NCBI GenBank assembly: GCA_001778355.1
Contig: MFGS01000186.1
Span: 1 to 6,826 of the forward strand
Source: Candidatus Firestonebacteria bacterium RIFOXYA2_FULL_40_8
Lineage (GTDB): Bacteria; Oederibacteriota; D2-FULL-39-29
Direction of reading: 5' to 3'
Length of the DNA: 6,826 nucleotides
Shown here: one piece after another, positions 1 to 6,033 of the stretch
Layout of the letters: each line of letters opens with the position of its first letter
Position numbering within the stretch: the first letter of the stretch is position 1
Program-made: the position numbers and the translations under genes
The notes under the pieces: model-generated
What the model was told of the DNA's origin: nothing
Database searches by the model: none
What the model saw: only the letters and a program-made list of their open reading frames with translations

Positions 1-201
1 AAAGAAGAGATGAAGCTTGTGCAGGGCGAGAAGAAAGATATTGAATGGGGAAGTCAGATAAGGTCTTATGTTTTTCAGCCGTACCGTCTGGTAAAAGATA
101 ACAGGACCGGCGTTGAGGTCACGAACACAATCTCCGTTATGGACGGAGAAATAGACGTCTTCATTGAAGAGTTTCTGAGAACAAACGCCGGTAAAAAATA
201 A
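1..201 (+). CDS. prfB: Peptide chain release factor 2, C-terminal fragment (5' end outside window)
   Basis: This is the last 66 codons of a class I release factor, read in frame from base 1 and ending at TAA 199-201. RF2 recognises UGA and UAA stop codons on the ribosome and triggers release of the finished peptide. The visible part is the C-terminal domain: residues around 15-35 of the fragment (EWGSQIRSYVFQPYRLVKD) followed by RTGVE match the highly conserved RF2 stretch with the consensus GWGSQIRSYV..PY..VKD.RTG. RF1 has a different sequence here (IRTYNFPQ and VTDHR), so RF2 is favoured. The codon-recognition motif and the GGQ loop lie upstream of the window, as does any programmed frameshift site. 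The stop codon overlaps the Shine-Dalgarno site of the next gene, so the two are probably co-transcribed. Confidence 0.93.
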   Translation, partial: KEEMKLVQGEKKDIEWGSQIRSYVFQPYRLVKDNRTGVEVTNTISVMDGEIDVFIEEFLRTNAGKK

Positions 202-209
202 GGAGACTT

Positions 210-914
210 ATGATAACAATCGGTCACCGCGGTTGTGCAGGGGTAGAGCCGGAGAATACGTTTCGCGGTTTTAAAGCGGCAATAGATCTCGGGGTTTCAG
301 CTGTTGAGCTTGATATAAGAGCAACTAAAGACAAGCAGCTGGTTGTGATTCACGATGCTTTCCTGGACCGGACTACCAATATAAAAGGAAAAGTTTCTGA
401 CTACACATATAAGGAATTGCTGAAAGCGGATGCCGGTAAAAAAGAGAAAGTTCCGCTTTTAATAGAAGTTTTGGAATTGGTGAGACCCTCGAATGTTATC
501 GTGCATGTTGAATTAAAAGAGCCGGGACTTGTTGAGTTAATGCTGAAAGAAATCAGAGAATTAAAAATGCTCGAACGGGTGTGTGTAATATCTTTTTGGC
601 ATAAAGAACTCGTAAAAGTAAAAAAAATAGAGCCTTCCGTAAAAACCGGAATATTAACTGTAAGTAATCCTGTAAATGTTAAATCGTTAGTTAGAGATAC
701 AATGGTTGAATTTGTGAGTATTGCATTAGGGATGGCGGATCGGATGCTAGTGGAAGACGTGCATAAATGTAATGGTTTCATTACCGTATGGGGTGGAATT
801 GATTCTGTAGAAAAAATAGATCAAGCTGTAAATCTTGGCGTAGACGGCATAGCAACTGACTTTCCCGGACTGCTAATTAAAAGATTAAATGAAATATCTA
901 AAATTTACAAATAA
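210..914 (+). CDS. Cytosolic glycerophosphodiester phosphodiesterase (GDPD family)
   Basis: This 234-residue protein belongs to the GDPD family, which hydrolyses glycerophosphodiesters from phospholipid breakdown to glycerol-3-phosphate plus an alcohol, using a divalent metal in a TIM barrel. Visible family motifs are the N-terminal GHRG (catalytic His6, Arg7), PENT (Glu15), the VELD metal site (Glu33, Asp35), VVIHD with the second catalytic His48, DRTT at 53-56, VELK (Glu101, Lys103) and a C-terminal VWGG...LGVDGIATDFP segment near 193-219. All expected catalytic residues are present. Length is typical of short bacterial UgpQ-like enzymes. There is no signal peptide or membrane segment, so it should be cytoplasmic. 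The start is fixed by AGGAG at 201-205, four bases before ATG, with this site overlapping the prfB stop. The pairing with prfB suggests no functional link. The exact substrate cannot be told from sequence. Confidence 0.92.
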   Translation: MITIGHRGCAGVEPENTFRGFKAAIDLGVSAVELDIRATKDKQLVVIHDAFLDRTTNIKGKVSDYTYKELLKADAGKKEKVPLLIEVLELVRPSNVIVHVELKEPGLVELMLKEIRELKMLERVCVISFWHKELVKVKKIEPSVKTGILTVSNPVNVKSLVRDTMVEFVSIALGMADRMLVEDVHKCNGFITVWGGIDSVEKIDQAVNLGVDGIATDFPGLLIKRLNEISKIYK

Positions 915-1011
915 AGTCATATTGAAACTCCTCTGACATATCGTAATTTACCGAAAATACTTAAAGTACATAGAAATGCCTGAAAAACCTGCAAAAACAC
1001 TCTGTTTCTCC

Positions 1012-1039
1012 TTGACAAACCTGCCTGAATCATTATACT
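1012..1039 (+). promoter_or_regulatory. Sigma70-type promoter for smc
   Basis: A perfect -35 box TTGACA (1012-1017) is followed after 16 bp by TATACT (1034-1039), a five-of-six match to the -10 consensus. Transcription would begin near 1046, giving smc a leader of about 175 nt that contains both repeat blocks. No other site of similar quality lies between the GDPD gene and smc. The call rests on sequence match only; the sigma factor of this organism is assumed to follow the usual consensus. Confidence 0.72.
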
Positions 1040-1082
1040 ATATGTAGCGGTTGAAATGAAAATGAATACTATATATGGAAAA

Positions 1083-1117
1083 ACAGGTTCTGGGCGCTAG
1101 GCACTGGGTACTAGGTT
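1083..1117. repeat. Five-unit degenerate heptamer tandem repeat (CTRGGYD type)
   Basis: Five consecutive 7-bp units stay exactly in phase: ACAGGTT at 1083, CTGGGCG at 1090, CTAGGCA at 1097, CTGGGTA at 1104 and CTAGGTT at 1111. Each unit keeps GG at positions 4-5, and the last four keep CT at positions 1-2 with A/G at position 3. The block lies in the predicted smc leader. Its length is not a sign of coding, since it has no start codon or ribosome site. It resembles in kind, though not in sequence, the heptameric short tandem repeats known from cyanobacteria. Confidence 0.7.
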
Positions 1118-1161
1118 TGCATTATTGGGTTATATAGTTTAATAAAACCACCGTAATGAAG

Positions 1162-1198
1162 AACGTGAGTAACGTGGCAACGTGGAACGTTTTAACGA
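1162..1198 (+). repeat. AACGTG short-period repeat, copy 1 (upstream of smc)
   Basis: The core AACGT recurs at 1162, 1171, 1179 and 1186, with a further AACG at 1194, so units are 9, 8, 7 and 8 bp long. The same order of unit lengths (9, 8, 7) appears on the reverse strand of the spacer after smc at 4234-4264, where a 14-base stretch (ACGTGAGTAACGTG) is identical. This makes it a dispersed element rather than a chance local repeat. It sits just before the smc ribosome binding site. Confidence 0.7.
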
Positions 1199-1210
1199 AT
1201 TTATTTATTC

Positions 1211-1216
1211 AAGGAG
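1211..1216 (+). promoter_or_regulatory. Ribosome binding site that fixes the TTG start of smc
   Basis: AAGGAG lies five bases before TTG at 1222-1224. An in-frame TAG at 1219-1221 rules out any earlier start, and the first in-frame ATG (codon 61) would remove the Walker A motif. The TTG is therefore the only sensible start. Confidence 0.88.
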
Positions 1217-1221
1217 CTTAG

Positions 1222-4221
1222 TTGTTATTAAAAAAATTACAGTTATACGGGTTTAAGTCGTTTGCGGATAAGACGGATGTTGTCTTTGAACCGGGTATTA
1301 CTTGTATTGTTGGTCCGAACGGCGCGGGTAAATCCAATATTGTAGACTCCATAAGATGGGCGCTCGGAGAACAGAGTGTCAAATCTCTCCGCAGTCCTTC
1401 CATGGATAATGTTATCTTTAACGGAACTGAAGGTAGAAAACCTCTCGGAATGGGTGAAGTCTCCCTGGTGTTTTCCGATTTTAAAGGACAGCTTGCTTTT
1501 GATTTTGAAGAATTAAAAATTACCCGCCAGATCTTCCGTAACTCCGATTGCGAATACTTCATAAATAAAAACCCGTGCAGGATGAAAGATATCACCAATA
1601 TGTTCTTGGATTCAGGCGTTGGTACGGATACGTACTTCATTCTCGAACAAGGAAAGATGGATGCCATACTTTCTTCAAAGCCGCTGGAAAGAAGATATAT
1701 ATTTGAAGAGGCGGCGGGAGTTTCGAAATACAAGGCGAGAAAAGAAGAAGCATTAAAGAAACTTGACCAGACAGATCAGAATCTTCAGAGAATTAAAGAT
1801 GTGCTTGGAGAAGTGAAACGGCAGATTAACAGTCTTGAAAGACATGCCAAGAAAGCAGAAAAGTATAAAAAACTGGCAGCAGAACTTAAAGAGGCTGAGG
1901 TAACGGTCGGCAAATACCGATATGATAATTTCAGGAATGAAGTGGATGCGCTTACCACTAAAAAGACCAATCTTCAAAATGATATTGATGCGATTCAAAA
2001 TAGTATAACGAGCGAAGAAGTACGGCTGCAGGAAGGCAGAAAAAACCTGCTGGAAGAAGAGAAAAAACTTACCGTAAGACAGGAAGAATACTACAAAGTT
2101 TCCAATGAGATAAATAATGTCTTTAATAAAATTAATCTGCTGGAAGACCGGAAAAATTCTTTAACCCGGGAGATAGAGCAGATAAAAGGGAAGCTGGAAG
2201 AACTTGATAAAAAGAACGAAGGGCTTGTCGGACAGATAGGAAACGCGAAGAAAGAGTATGATGAGACCGTAAAAGGACTTGCCGATGAGAAGGAAAATAT
2301 AGGCAAGCAGGCTGACACGGCGAAGAAACTCCGGGACCAGCACCGGCAGAATGAAAAACAGCTTGAGGAATTGCGTGTTCAGATATTTGATGTGATGAAC
2401 GAAGCTGTTCATTTAAAGAACGAGCTTAAAGCGGCTGAAAACAGGCTGAATGAGCTGAAATATTCAAAAGAAAAACTTGAAAGAAAGAAACAGGAACTGG
2501 TAATCAGGAAAGAGACCGGTGAAAAGCGTCTGGCAGAGCTCAAAACCGAACTTGCTGATATCGGTGGAAGCAAAAAGCTTACAACCTCTGCCGAAGTTTA
2601 TGAATACACGGCGGAAGAAGTAAAAAGCATAGAAGCTATCGGAAATACTATTGCGGGTGATTTTGACCGTGCCGAAAAAGAAAAAGAATTAAGCAATATA
2701 AAAATAATAATCAAGTCACTGCGCGAGCAGTGGGGCGCTTACGTTAAAAAAGTAAAACCTCTCTTTAAAATACTCCAGGATGTCAAAGGTACTGTTTCAA
2801 AAAAGCAGGAAGAGCAGTCGCTTACAGACGAGCTTTCCAGGGTTGAGCGCGAACTTGCGGTAATGGATACAGAGCTTTCAGAACTTACAAAAGAGGAAAC
2901 GGCGCTTAGCTTAAGAAATGCAGAGCTATCAGGAAAGAGCGGGGCTTCGGCAGAAGCGCAGAAAGAAAAAGAAGAAAAAATAAAAGCCCTTGAGGCCGAG
3001 GTCTTGGTTGCCAGAAAAGACGAACAAGCAGAAAATGAAAAGTTCACTGACCGTAAAGTCCGTTTGACATTCCTGGAACAGCGCGAGCTTAACTTAAAGA
3101 ATGAACTCTCCCGCATGGGCTTAAATATAGATGAACTTGAAGTGAATAAATCTTCTTATGTTAAAGAGTCGGAAAACAAAGCTGAACAACTGCTCGGACT
3201 CGATAAAGAAGTTGTTGCCTTGCTGGCCTTCCTGAAAGAAATAGCGCCGAAAAAGGATTCCCTTGAAAAATCGCTGGTAAATGAGAAAGTAAATAATGAT
3301 AAAATACGGGATTCATTTTACAAGGATGAAGAACAGTTAAGGACTTATCGTAAAGATTACGAGATAAAGCAAAAACAGAAGTTCGAGCTGGAAATAGAGG
3401 TAAATAAACAAGACCTGGAAGCCAAAGCCGTGAAAGACAGGGTAATAAGGGATTATCATGTGGATGTTTCCCAGCTTGCGCTTGAAAAAGACTATATAAA
3501 AGATAACAGTTTGACTGTAGAAGCGGCGGATCTTAAAATTACCGAGTTAAGGGTTGCCATGGAAGAGATGGGTTCGGTTAATATGTCTTCTATGGATGAG
3601 TATCAGGAATTGACTGTCAGATTTGAATTCCTTTCCGGACAGGAAAAAGATCTTGTAGATGCCAAAAATGAGCTTTTAAAGACTATTCAGGAATTGAACC
3701 AAACTACCAAAGAACTCTTTATGGAAACTTTTACCAAGATAAAAGCAAATTTCAATGAGGTTTTCAGAAAGCTTTTCAACGGTGGTCATGGCGACTTGCA
3801 ATTGATGGATGAGAGTAATATTTTAGAGACCGGTATAGAAATAATTGCCCGCCCTCCGGGTAAACGCCCTCTTTCGGTGGCGATGCTTTCCGGCGGTGAA
3901 AGGGCAATGACGGCAATAGGTCTTCTTTTTGCGGTGTTTATGGTAAAACCTTCGCCTTTCTGTATACTGGACGAAATTGACGCTCCTCTTGATGATTCAA
4001 ATGTCCTCAGGTTCAGAGATATGCTTAAAGAAACCTTCAGCAATGTTCAGTTCATAATCATTACGCATAATAAACTCACCATGGAGTGTGCGGATACCCT
4101 TTACGGCATTACCCAGCTGGAGAAAGGTGTATCCACGGTAGTCTCCGTCAAACTCAAAGATATTGACCCTGCCACAGGTAAAGTAAGCGCCGAAGCCGCA
4201 AAGAAAGCAAAAGCAGGTTGA
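1222..4221 (+). CDS. smc: Chromosome segregation ATPase SMC, short form without recognisable hinge
   Basis: SMC dimers with ScpA/ScpB organise and segregate the chromosome. The N-terminal head is canonical: GFKSFADKT at 10-18, Walker A GPNGAGKS at 31-38 (Lys37), arginine-finger Arg57 in SLR, EGRKPLG, Q-loop Gln143 and FEEAAGVSKYKARK. The C-terminal head is also complete: GSVNM near 784, signature LSGGE 889-893, Walker B CILDE with Glu918, D-loop LDD 923-925 and switch His949. Two charged heptad-rich arms join the heads. The protein has 999 residues against about 1,190 in Bacillus, and Ser890 and Glu918 correspond to Bacillus Ser1090 and Glu1118, so 200 residues are missing between the heads. 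The middle (about 446-525) has no SMC hinge sequence and no Cys pair for a Rad50 zinc hook. The reading frame is unbroken. The TTG start is forced by an in-frame stop directly upstream. scpA/scpB are not in the window. RecN and SbcC are excluded by the SMC-type head motifs. Confidence 0.95.
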   Translation: MLLKKLQLYGFKSFADKTDVVFEPGITCIVGPNGAGKSNIVDSIRWALGEQSVKSLRSPSMDNVIFNGTEGRKPLGMGEVSLVFSDFKGQLAFDFEELKITRQIFRNSDCEYFINKNPCRMKDITNMFLDSGVGTDTYFILEQGKMDAILSSKPLERRYIFEEAAGVSKYKARKEEALKKLDQTDQNLQRIKDVLGEVKRQINSLERHAKKAEKYKKLAAELKEAEVTVGKYRYDNFRNEVDALTTKKTNLQNDIDAIQNSITSEEVRLQEGRKNLLEEEKKLTVRQEEYYKVSNEINNVFNKINLLEDRKNSLTREIEQIKGKLEELDKKNEGLVGQIGNAKKEYDETVKGLADEKENIGKQADTAKKLRDQHRQNEKQLEELRVQIFDVMNEAVHLKNELKAAENRLNELKYSKEKLERKKQELVIRKETGEKRLAELKTELADIGGSKKLTTSAEVYEYTAEEVKSIEAIGNTIAGDFDRAEKEKELSNIKIIIKSLREQWGAYVKKVKPLFKILQDVKGTVSKKQEEQSLTDELSRVERELAVMDTELSELTKEETALSLRNAELSGKSGASAEAQKEKEEKIKALEAEVLVARKDEQAENEKFTDRKVRLTFLEQRELNLKNELSRMGLNIDELEVNKSSYVKESENKAEQLLGLDKEVVALLAFLKEIAPKKDSLEKSLVNEKVNNDKIRDSFYKDEEQLRTYRKDYEIKQKQKFELEIEVNKQDLEAKAVKDRVIRDYHVDVSQLALEKDYIKDNSLTVEAADLKITELRVAMEEMGSVNMSSMDEYQELTVRFEFLSGQEKDLVDAKNELLKTIQELNQTTKELFMETFTKIKANFNEVFRKLFNGGHGDLQLMDESNILETGIEIIARPPGKRPLSVAMLSGGERAMTAIGLLFAVFMVKPSPFCILDEIDAPLDDSNVLRFRDMLKETFSNVQFIIITHNKLTMECADTLYGITQLEKGVSTVVSVKLKDIDPATGKVSAEAAKKAKAG

Positions 4222-4233
4222 TAAAAGTGTTGC

Positions 4234-4333
4234 TCACGTTACAGGTTAGCACGTTACTCACGTAAAAGAAAAACTCCCAAAATTCTCAATACAAGATGCT
4301 ATTTTACGTGTAACATGGAACGTTCTAACGTGA
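4234..4333. repeat. Inverted pair of AACGTG repeats, copies 2 and 3 (after smc)
   Basis: Two arms of the AACGTG family face each other. The outer ends TCACGTTA (4234-4241) and TAACGTGA (4326-4333) are perfect complements, as are the inner CACGTAAAA (4259-4267) and TTTTACGTG (4302-4310); GTTA 4253-4256 and TAAC 4311-4314 extend the inner stem across a two-base bulge. The 34-base loop (4268-4301) is unique sequence. The left arm, read on the minus strand, aligns without gaps to copy 1 upstream of smc. The right arm carries core units at 4306, 4312, 4319 and 4327, spaced 6-8 bp apart, and also matches copy 1 (TGGAACGTT then TAACG). There is no T-tract after the structure, so it is not a standard terminator. 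Confidence 0.68.
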
Positions 4334-4349
4334 TAACGGCTTTAATTGA

Positions 4350-4379
4350 TTGATATTTAGGGCTTTTATCTGGTAAAAT
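4350..4379 (+). promoter_or_regulatory. Probable promoter of the purE-tsaC-ywlE-rpiB operon
   Basis: TTGATA (4350-4355) and TAAAAT (4374-4379) are separated by 18 bp, each a five-of-six match to the sigma70 consensus, and TG at 4371-4372 gives an extended -10 element. Transcription would start near 4386, about 33 nt before the purE ATG. It lies just downstream of the inverted repeat. The alternative -35 at 4346 would need a 22-bp spacer and is less likely. Confidence 0.55.
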
Positions 4380-4407
4380 TACGTTGTAATATTTAGACTG
4401 TATTTTT

Positions 4408-4412
4408 GGGGG
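4408..4412 (+). promoter_or_regulatory. Ribosome binding site of purE, G-rich variant
   Basis: GGGGG preceded by a T-run lies six bases before ATG 4419. It departs from GGAGG by one base but is the only purine-rich stretch at the right distance, and the family N-terminus (LVTIILGS) begins immediately after this ATG. Confidence 0.6.
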
Positions 4413-4418
4413 TCGTGT

Positions 4419-4949
4419 ATGAAAAAAGAGCTTGTAACTATAATTCTCGGGAGTGATTCTGACCTTGCGGTGATGGAAGGCGGGGTTAATCTTCTGGAAA
4501 AAGCGGGGGTTTCCTTCGATATTATCATTGCAAGTGCTCACAGGGCGCTTCCTTATCTTCAAAAAACAATCAAAGCTAAAGAGAAAAGCGGGACCAAAGT
4601 ATTTATTGCAGCGGCCGGAATGGCTGCGGCCTTGCCAGGCGTGGTTGCTGCGGAAACTACCGTACCGGTTATAGGCGTTCCAATAGACAGCTCGGCGTTA
4701 AAAGGCGCGGATGCGCTTTATTCCATAGTTCAAATGCCCGGAGGTATCCCGGTTGCCACTGTTGCTATAGGAAAATCCGGAGCGCTTAACGCGGCAATAC
4801 TTGCCGTGGAGATCCTTGCGACTTCCGATAAAAAGCTGAAAGTATTTCTTAAAAACTACAGGAAAGAAATGTATGACGGTATTTTAAAAAAATCAGCAAA
4901 ATTAAAAGAGAAAGGCTTCAAGAAATACTTAGAAGATCAGAGAAAATAA
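4419..4949 (+). CDS. purE: N5-carboxyaminoimidazole ribonucleotide mutase (PurE, class I type)
   Basis: PurE converts N5-CAIR to CAIR in de novo purine synthesis and forms a cytosolic octamer in characterised members. The 176-residue protein shows the nucleotide-binding GSDSD (11-15), the catalytic SAHR loop (Ser39, His41, Arg42), AAGMAAALPGVVAA (65-78), PVIGVP (83-88) and SIVQMPGGIPVATVAIG (102-118). These follow the class I (N5-CAIR mutase) pattern; class II AIR carboxylases have SAHK and AGRSN at the corresponding places. Two departures are visible: SAHRALP replaces the usual SAHRTPE, and Ala71 stands where many class I enzymes have His (AAHLPG). I believe Ala also occurs here in some bacterial PurE proteins, so activity is still expected. 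No purK is adjacent. It is first in an operon, and its stop is one base from the tsaC start. Confidence 0.94.
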   Translation: MKKELVTIILGSDSDLAVMEGGVNLLEKAGVSFDIIIASAHRALPYLQKTIKAKEKSGTKVFIAAAGMAAALPGVVAAETTVPVIGVPIDSSALKGADALYSIVQMPGGIPVATVAIGKSGALNAAILAVEILATSDKKLKVFLKNYRKEMYDGILKKSAKLKEKGFKKYLEDQRK

Positions 4950-4950
4950 T

Positions 4951-5589
4951 ATGGAGTACGGAGCTTCAGGGAAAATATTGAAAGTCAGCCAGCTTGATTT
5001 TCTTGCTGCAGAACTCAAAGCCGGAAAGGTAGCAGCTATTCCTACGGATACGGTCTATGGTATCGCGGCTGTGATGAGAAATCCCGCAGCTATAGAAAAA
5101 ATTTACAGTATCAAAAAAAGGCCTAAAAATAAACCGCTTATTATATTCGTGAAAGACCCTCATGATGTGGAAGATTTTGTAGAAGAACTGCCGCCTTTCG
5201 GGATTGAGCTTATGGAAAGGTTCTGGCCCGGTGCTCTTACCATAATATTTTCTGCCGGGGAAGGATTGCCGCAGGGTGTGACGGCCGGACTTGATACCAT
5301 AGGTGTCAGAATGCCGGATAATAAACTAGTTATGGAGATTTTAAAAAAAGTAAAAGAACCGCTGGCGGTTACAAGCGCGAATATCTCCGGAAAAAAAGAT
5401 CTGACCAATGCGGCGGATGTGGAACGCGAACTAGGGAGCGAACTTGATTATATACTTGAGGGTGATATAAAAAAATCACCCGGAGTTTCCACGATTGTGG
5501 ATGTTACGGGAGACCACCCTTCTATTTTCAGGCAGGGAGTAATTAAAAAGAAACAATTGGAAGAGATTGTTCCGGGGATTTCAGAATAA
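4951..5589 (+). CDS. tsaC: L-threonylcarbamoyladenylate synthase (TsaC/YwlC, Sua5-YrdC family)
   Basis: This enzyme makes threonylcarbamoyl-AMP from threonine, bicarbonate and ATP, the first step of the t6A modification at position 37 of tRNAs that read ANN codons. The 212 residues carry the YrdC fold motifs in order: PTDTVYGIA (31-39), the SIKKRP...KPL binding segment (53-63), FWPGALT (91-97), VRMPD, VTSANISG (140-147), STIVD (180-184) and FRQG (193-196). The KRPxxKPL signature distinguishes TsaC/Sua5 from the YciO paralogues. Its length indicates the YrdC domain alone, without the extra C-terminal Sua5 domain. The upstream ribosome site is weak (AGAAGA and AGAGAAA only), and the start lies one base after the purE stop, so translation is probably coupled. 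The stop overlaps the next start codon. The partners TsaB, TsaD and TsaE are not in the window. Confidence 0.93.
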   Translation: MEYGASGKILKVSQLDFLAAELKAGKVAAIPTDTVYGIAAVMRNPAAIEKIYSIKKRPKNKPLIIFVKDPHDVEDFVEELPPFGIELMERFWPGALTIIFSAGEGLPQGVTAGLDTIGVRMPDNKLVMEILKKVKEPLAVTSANISGKKDLTNAADVERELGSELDYILEGDIKKSPGVSTIVDVTGDHPSIFRQGVIKKKQLEEIVPGISE

Positions 5590-6017
5590 TGAAAATACTG
5601 TTTGTATGCACGGGAAACACCTGCAGAAGCGTAATGGCAGAATATTATACAAGAAGCAAACTTGATGATCTTGGAATTACCGGTATAACGGTAAGTTCAG
5701 CCGGAGTTGCTACGGTTGACGGGCAACCGGCTTCACAAGGTGCTTTGGCCGTTCTGGAAGAGCTTGAAATAGATGCCTCCGCTCATGTTTCAAGGTTCAT
5801 TAATCTTGAAATAGCGGAAGCTGCTGATAAAATCTATGCCCTGGCAAAGAATCATATTGAGATTTTAAAACTGAATTTTCCTTCGGTTAAAGAAAAAGTT
5901 GAATTACTGGGCAGTAAGAGCGTCCCTGATCCTATAGGTCTTACCCTGGAAGAGTACCGTGATAGTTTAGATATGATTGTTGCAGCGGTAGATAAACATA
6001 TTTTGTCAAAACTTTAA
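5589..6017 (+). CDS. ywlE: Low-molecular-weight phosphatase, probable protein-arginine phosphatase (YwlE-like)
   Basis: This 142-residue protein is a low-molecular-weight protein tyrosine phosphatase family member. The P-loop CTGNTCRS (7-14) gives nucleophile Cys7 and Arg13 in the CX5R pattern, and VPDPIG supplies the general acid Asp114. Residue 11 is Thr. In Bacillus YwlE this Thr allows phosphoarginine to be accepted, whereas tyrosine phosphatases of the family usually have Ile or Leu (CLGNICRS). Cys12, which in YwlE can form a redox disulfide with the nucleophile, is also kept. Val15 replaces the common Pro after CRS. The start overlaps the tsaC stop (TAATG), implying translational coupling, and the order ywlC-ywlE-rpiB-glyA resembles Bacillus. 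No arginine kinase mcsB is visible, so the physiological substrate remains inferred; a tyrosine phosphatase role is the alternative. Confidence 0.88.
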   Translation: MKILFVCTGNTCRSVMAEYYTRSKLDDLGITGITVSSAGVATVDGQPASQGALAVLEELEIDASAHVSRFINLEIAEAADKIYALAKNHIEILKLNFPSVKEKVELLGSKSVPDPIGLTLEEYRDSLDMIVAAVDKHILSKL

Positions 6018-6033
6018 GCAGAGGGAGGGTAAA

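Larger units (their letters stand above)
915..1221. other. 307-bp spacer between GDPD gene and smc
   Basis: I see no credible gene here. The first 95 bases (915-1010) are featureless AT-rich sequence without a clear hairpin plus T-tract, so the end of the prfB-GDPD transcript is not marked by an obvious intrinsic terminator. The rest holds the smc promoter (1012-1039), a leader of about 175 nt with a heptamer repeat block (1083-1117) and an AACGTG repeat block (1162-1198), then the smc ribosome binding site (1211-1216). Confidence 0.7.

Noticed and set aside
976..1047. Small 23-codon reading frame starting MPEKPAKT in the spacer before smc
   Set aside because: It lacks a ribosome binding site and overlaps both boxes of the smc promoter.
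1083..1198. CRISPR array or leader riboswitch in the smc upstream region
   Set aside because: Repeat units are 7-9 bp without spacers of CRISPR size, and I see no conserved riboswitch core or strong stem system.
2739..3116. Long open frame on the minus strand inside smc (and similar ones at 401-781, 1218-1733 and 5941-6474)
   Set aside because: They lie opposite well-supported genes, are rich in Ser/Phe/Leu as expected from the complement of Lys/Glu-rich coding sequence, and show no recognisable motif.
4234..4333. Inverted repeat after smc as an intrinsic terminator
   Set aside because: No T-tract follows either stem, and the stems are interrupted by a large internal loop; it is listed as a repeat instead.
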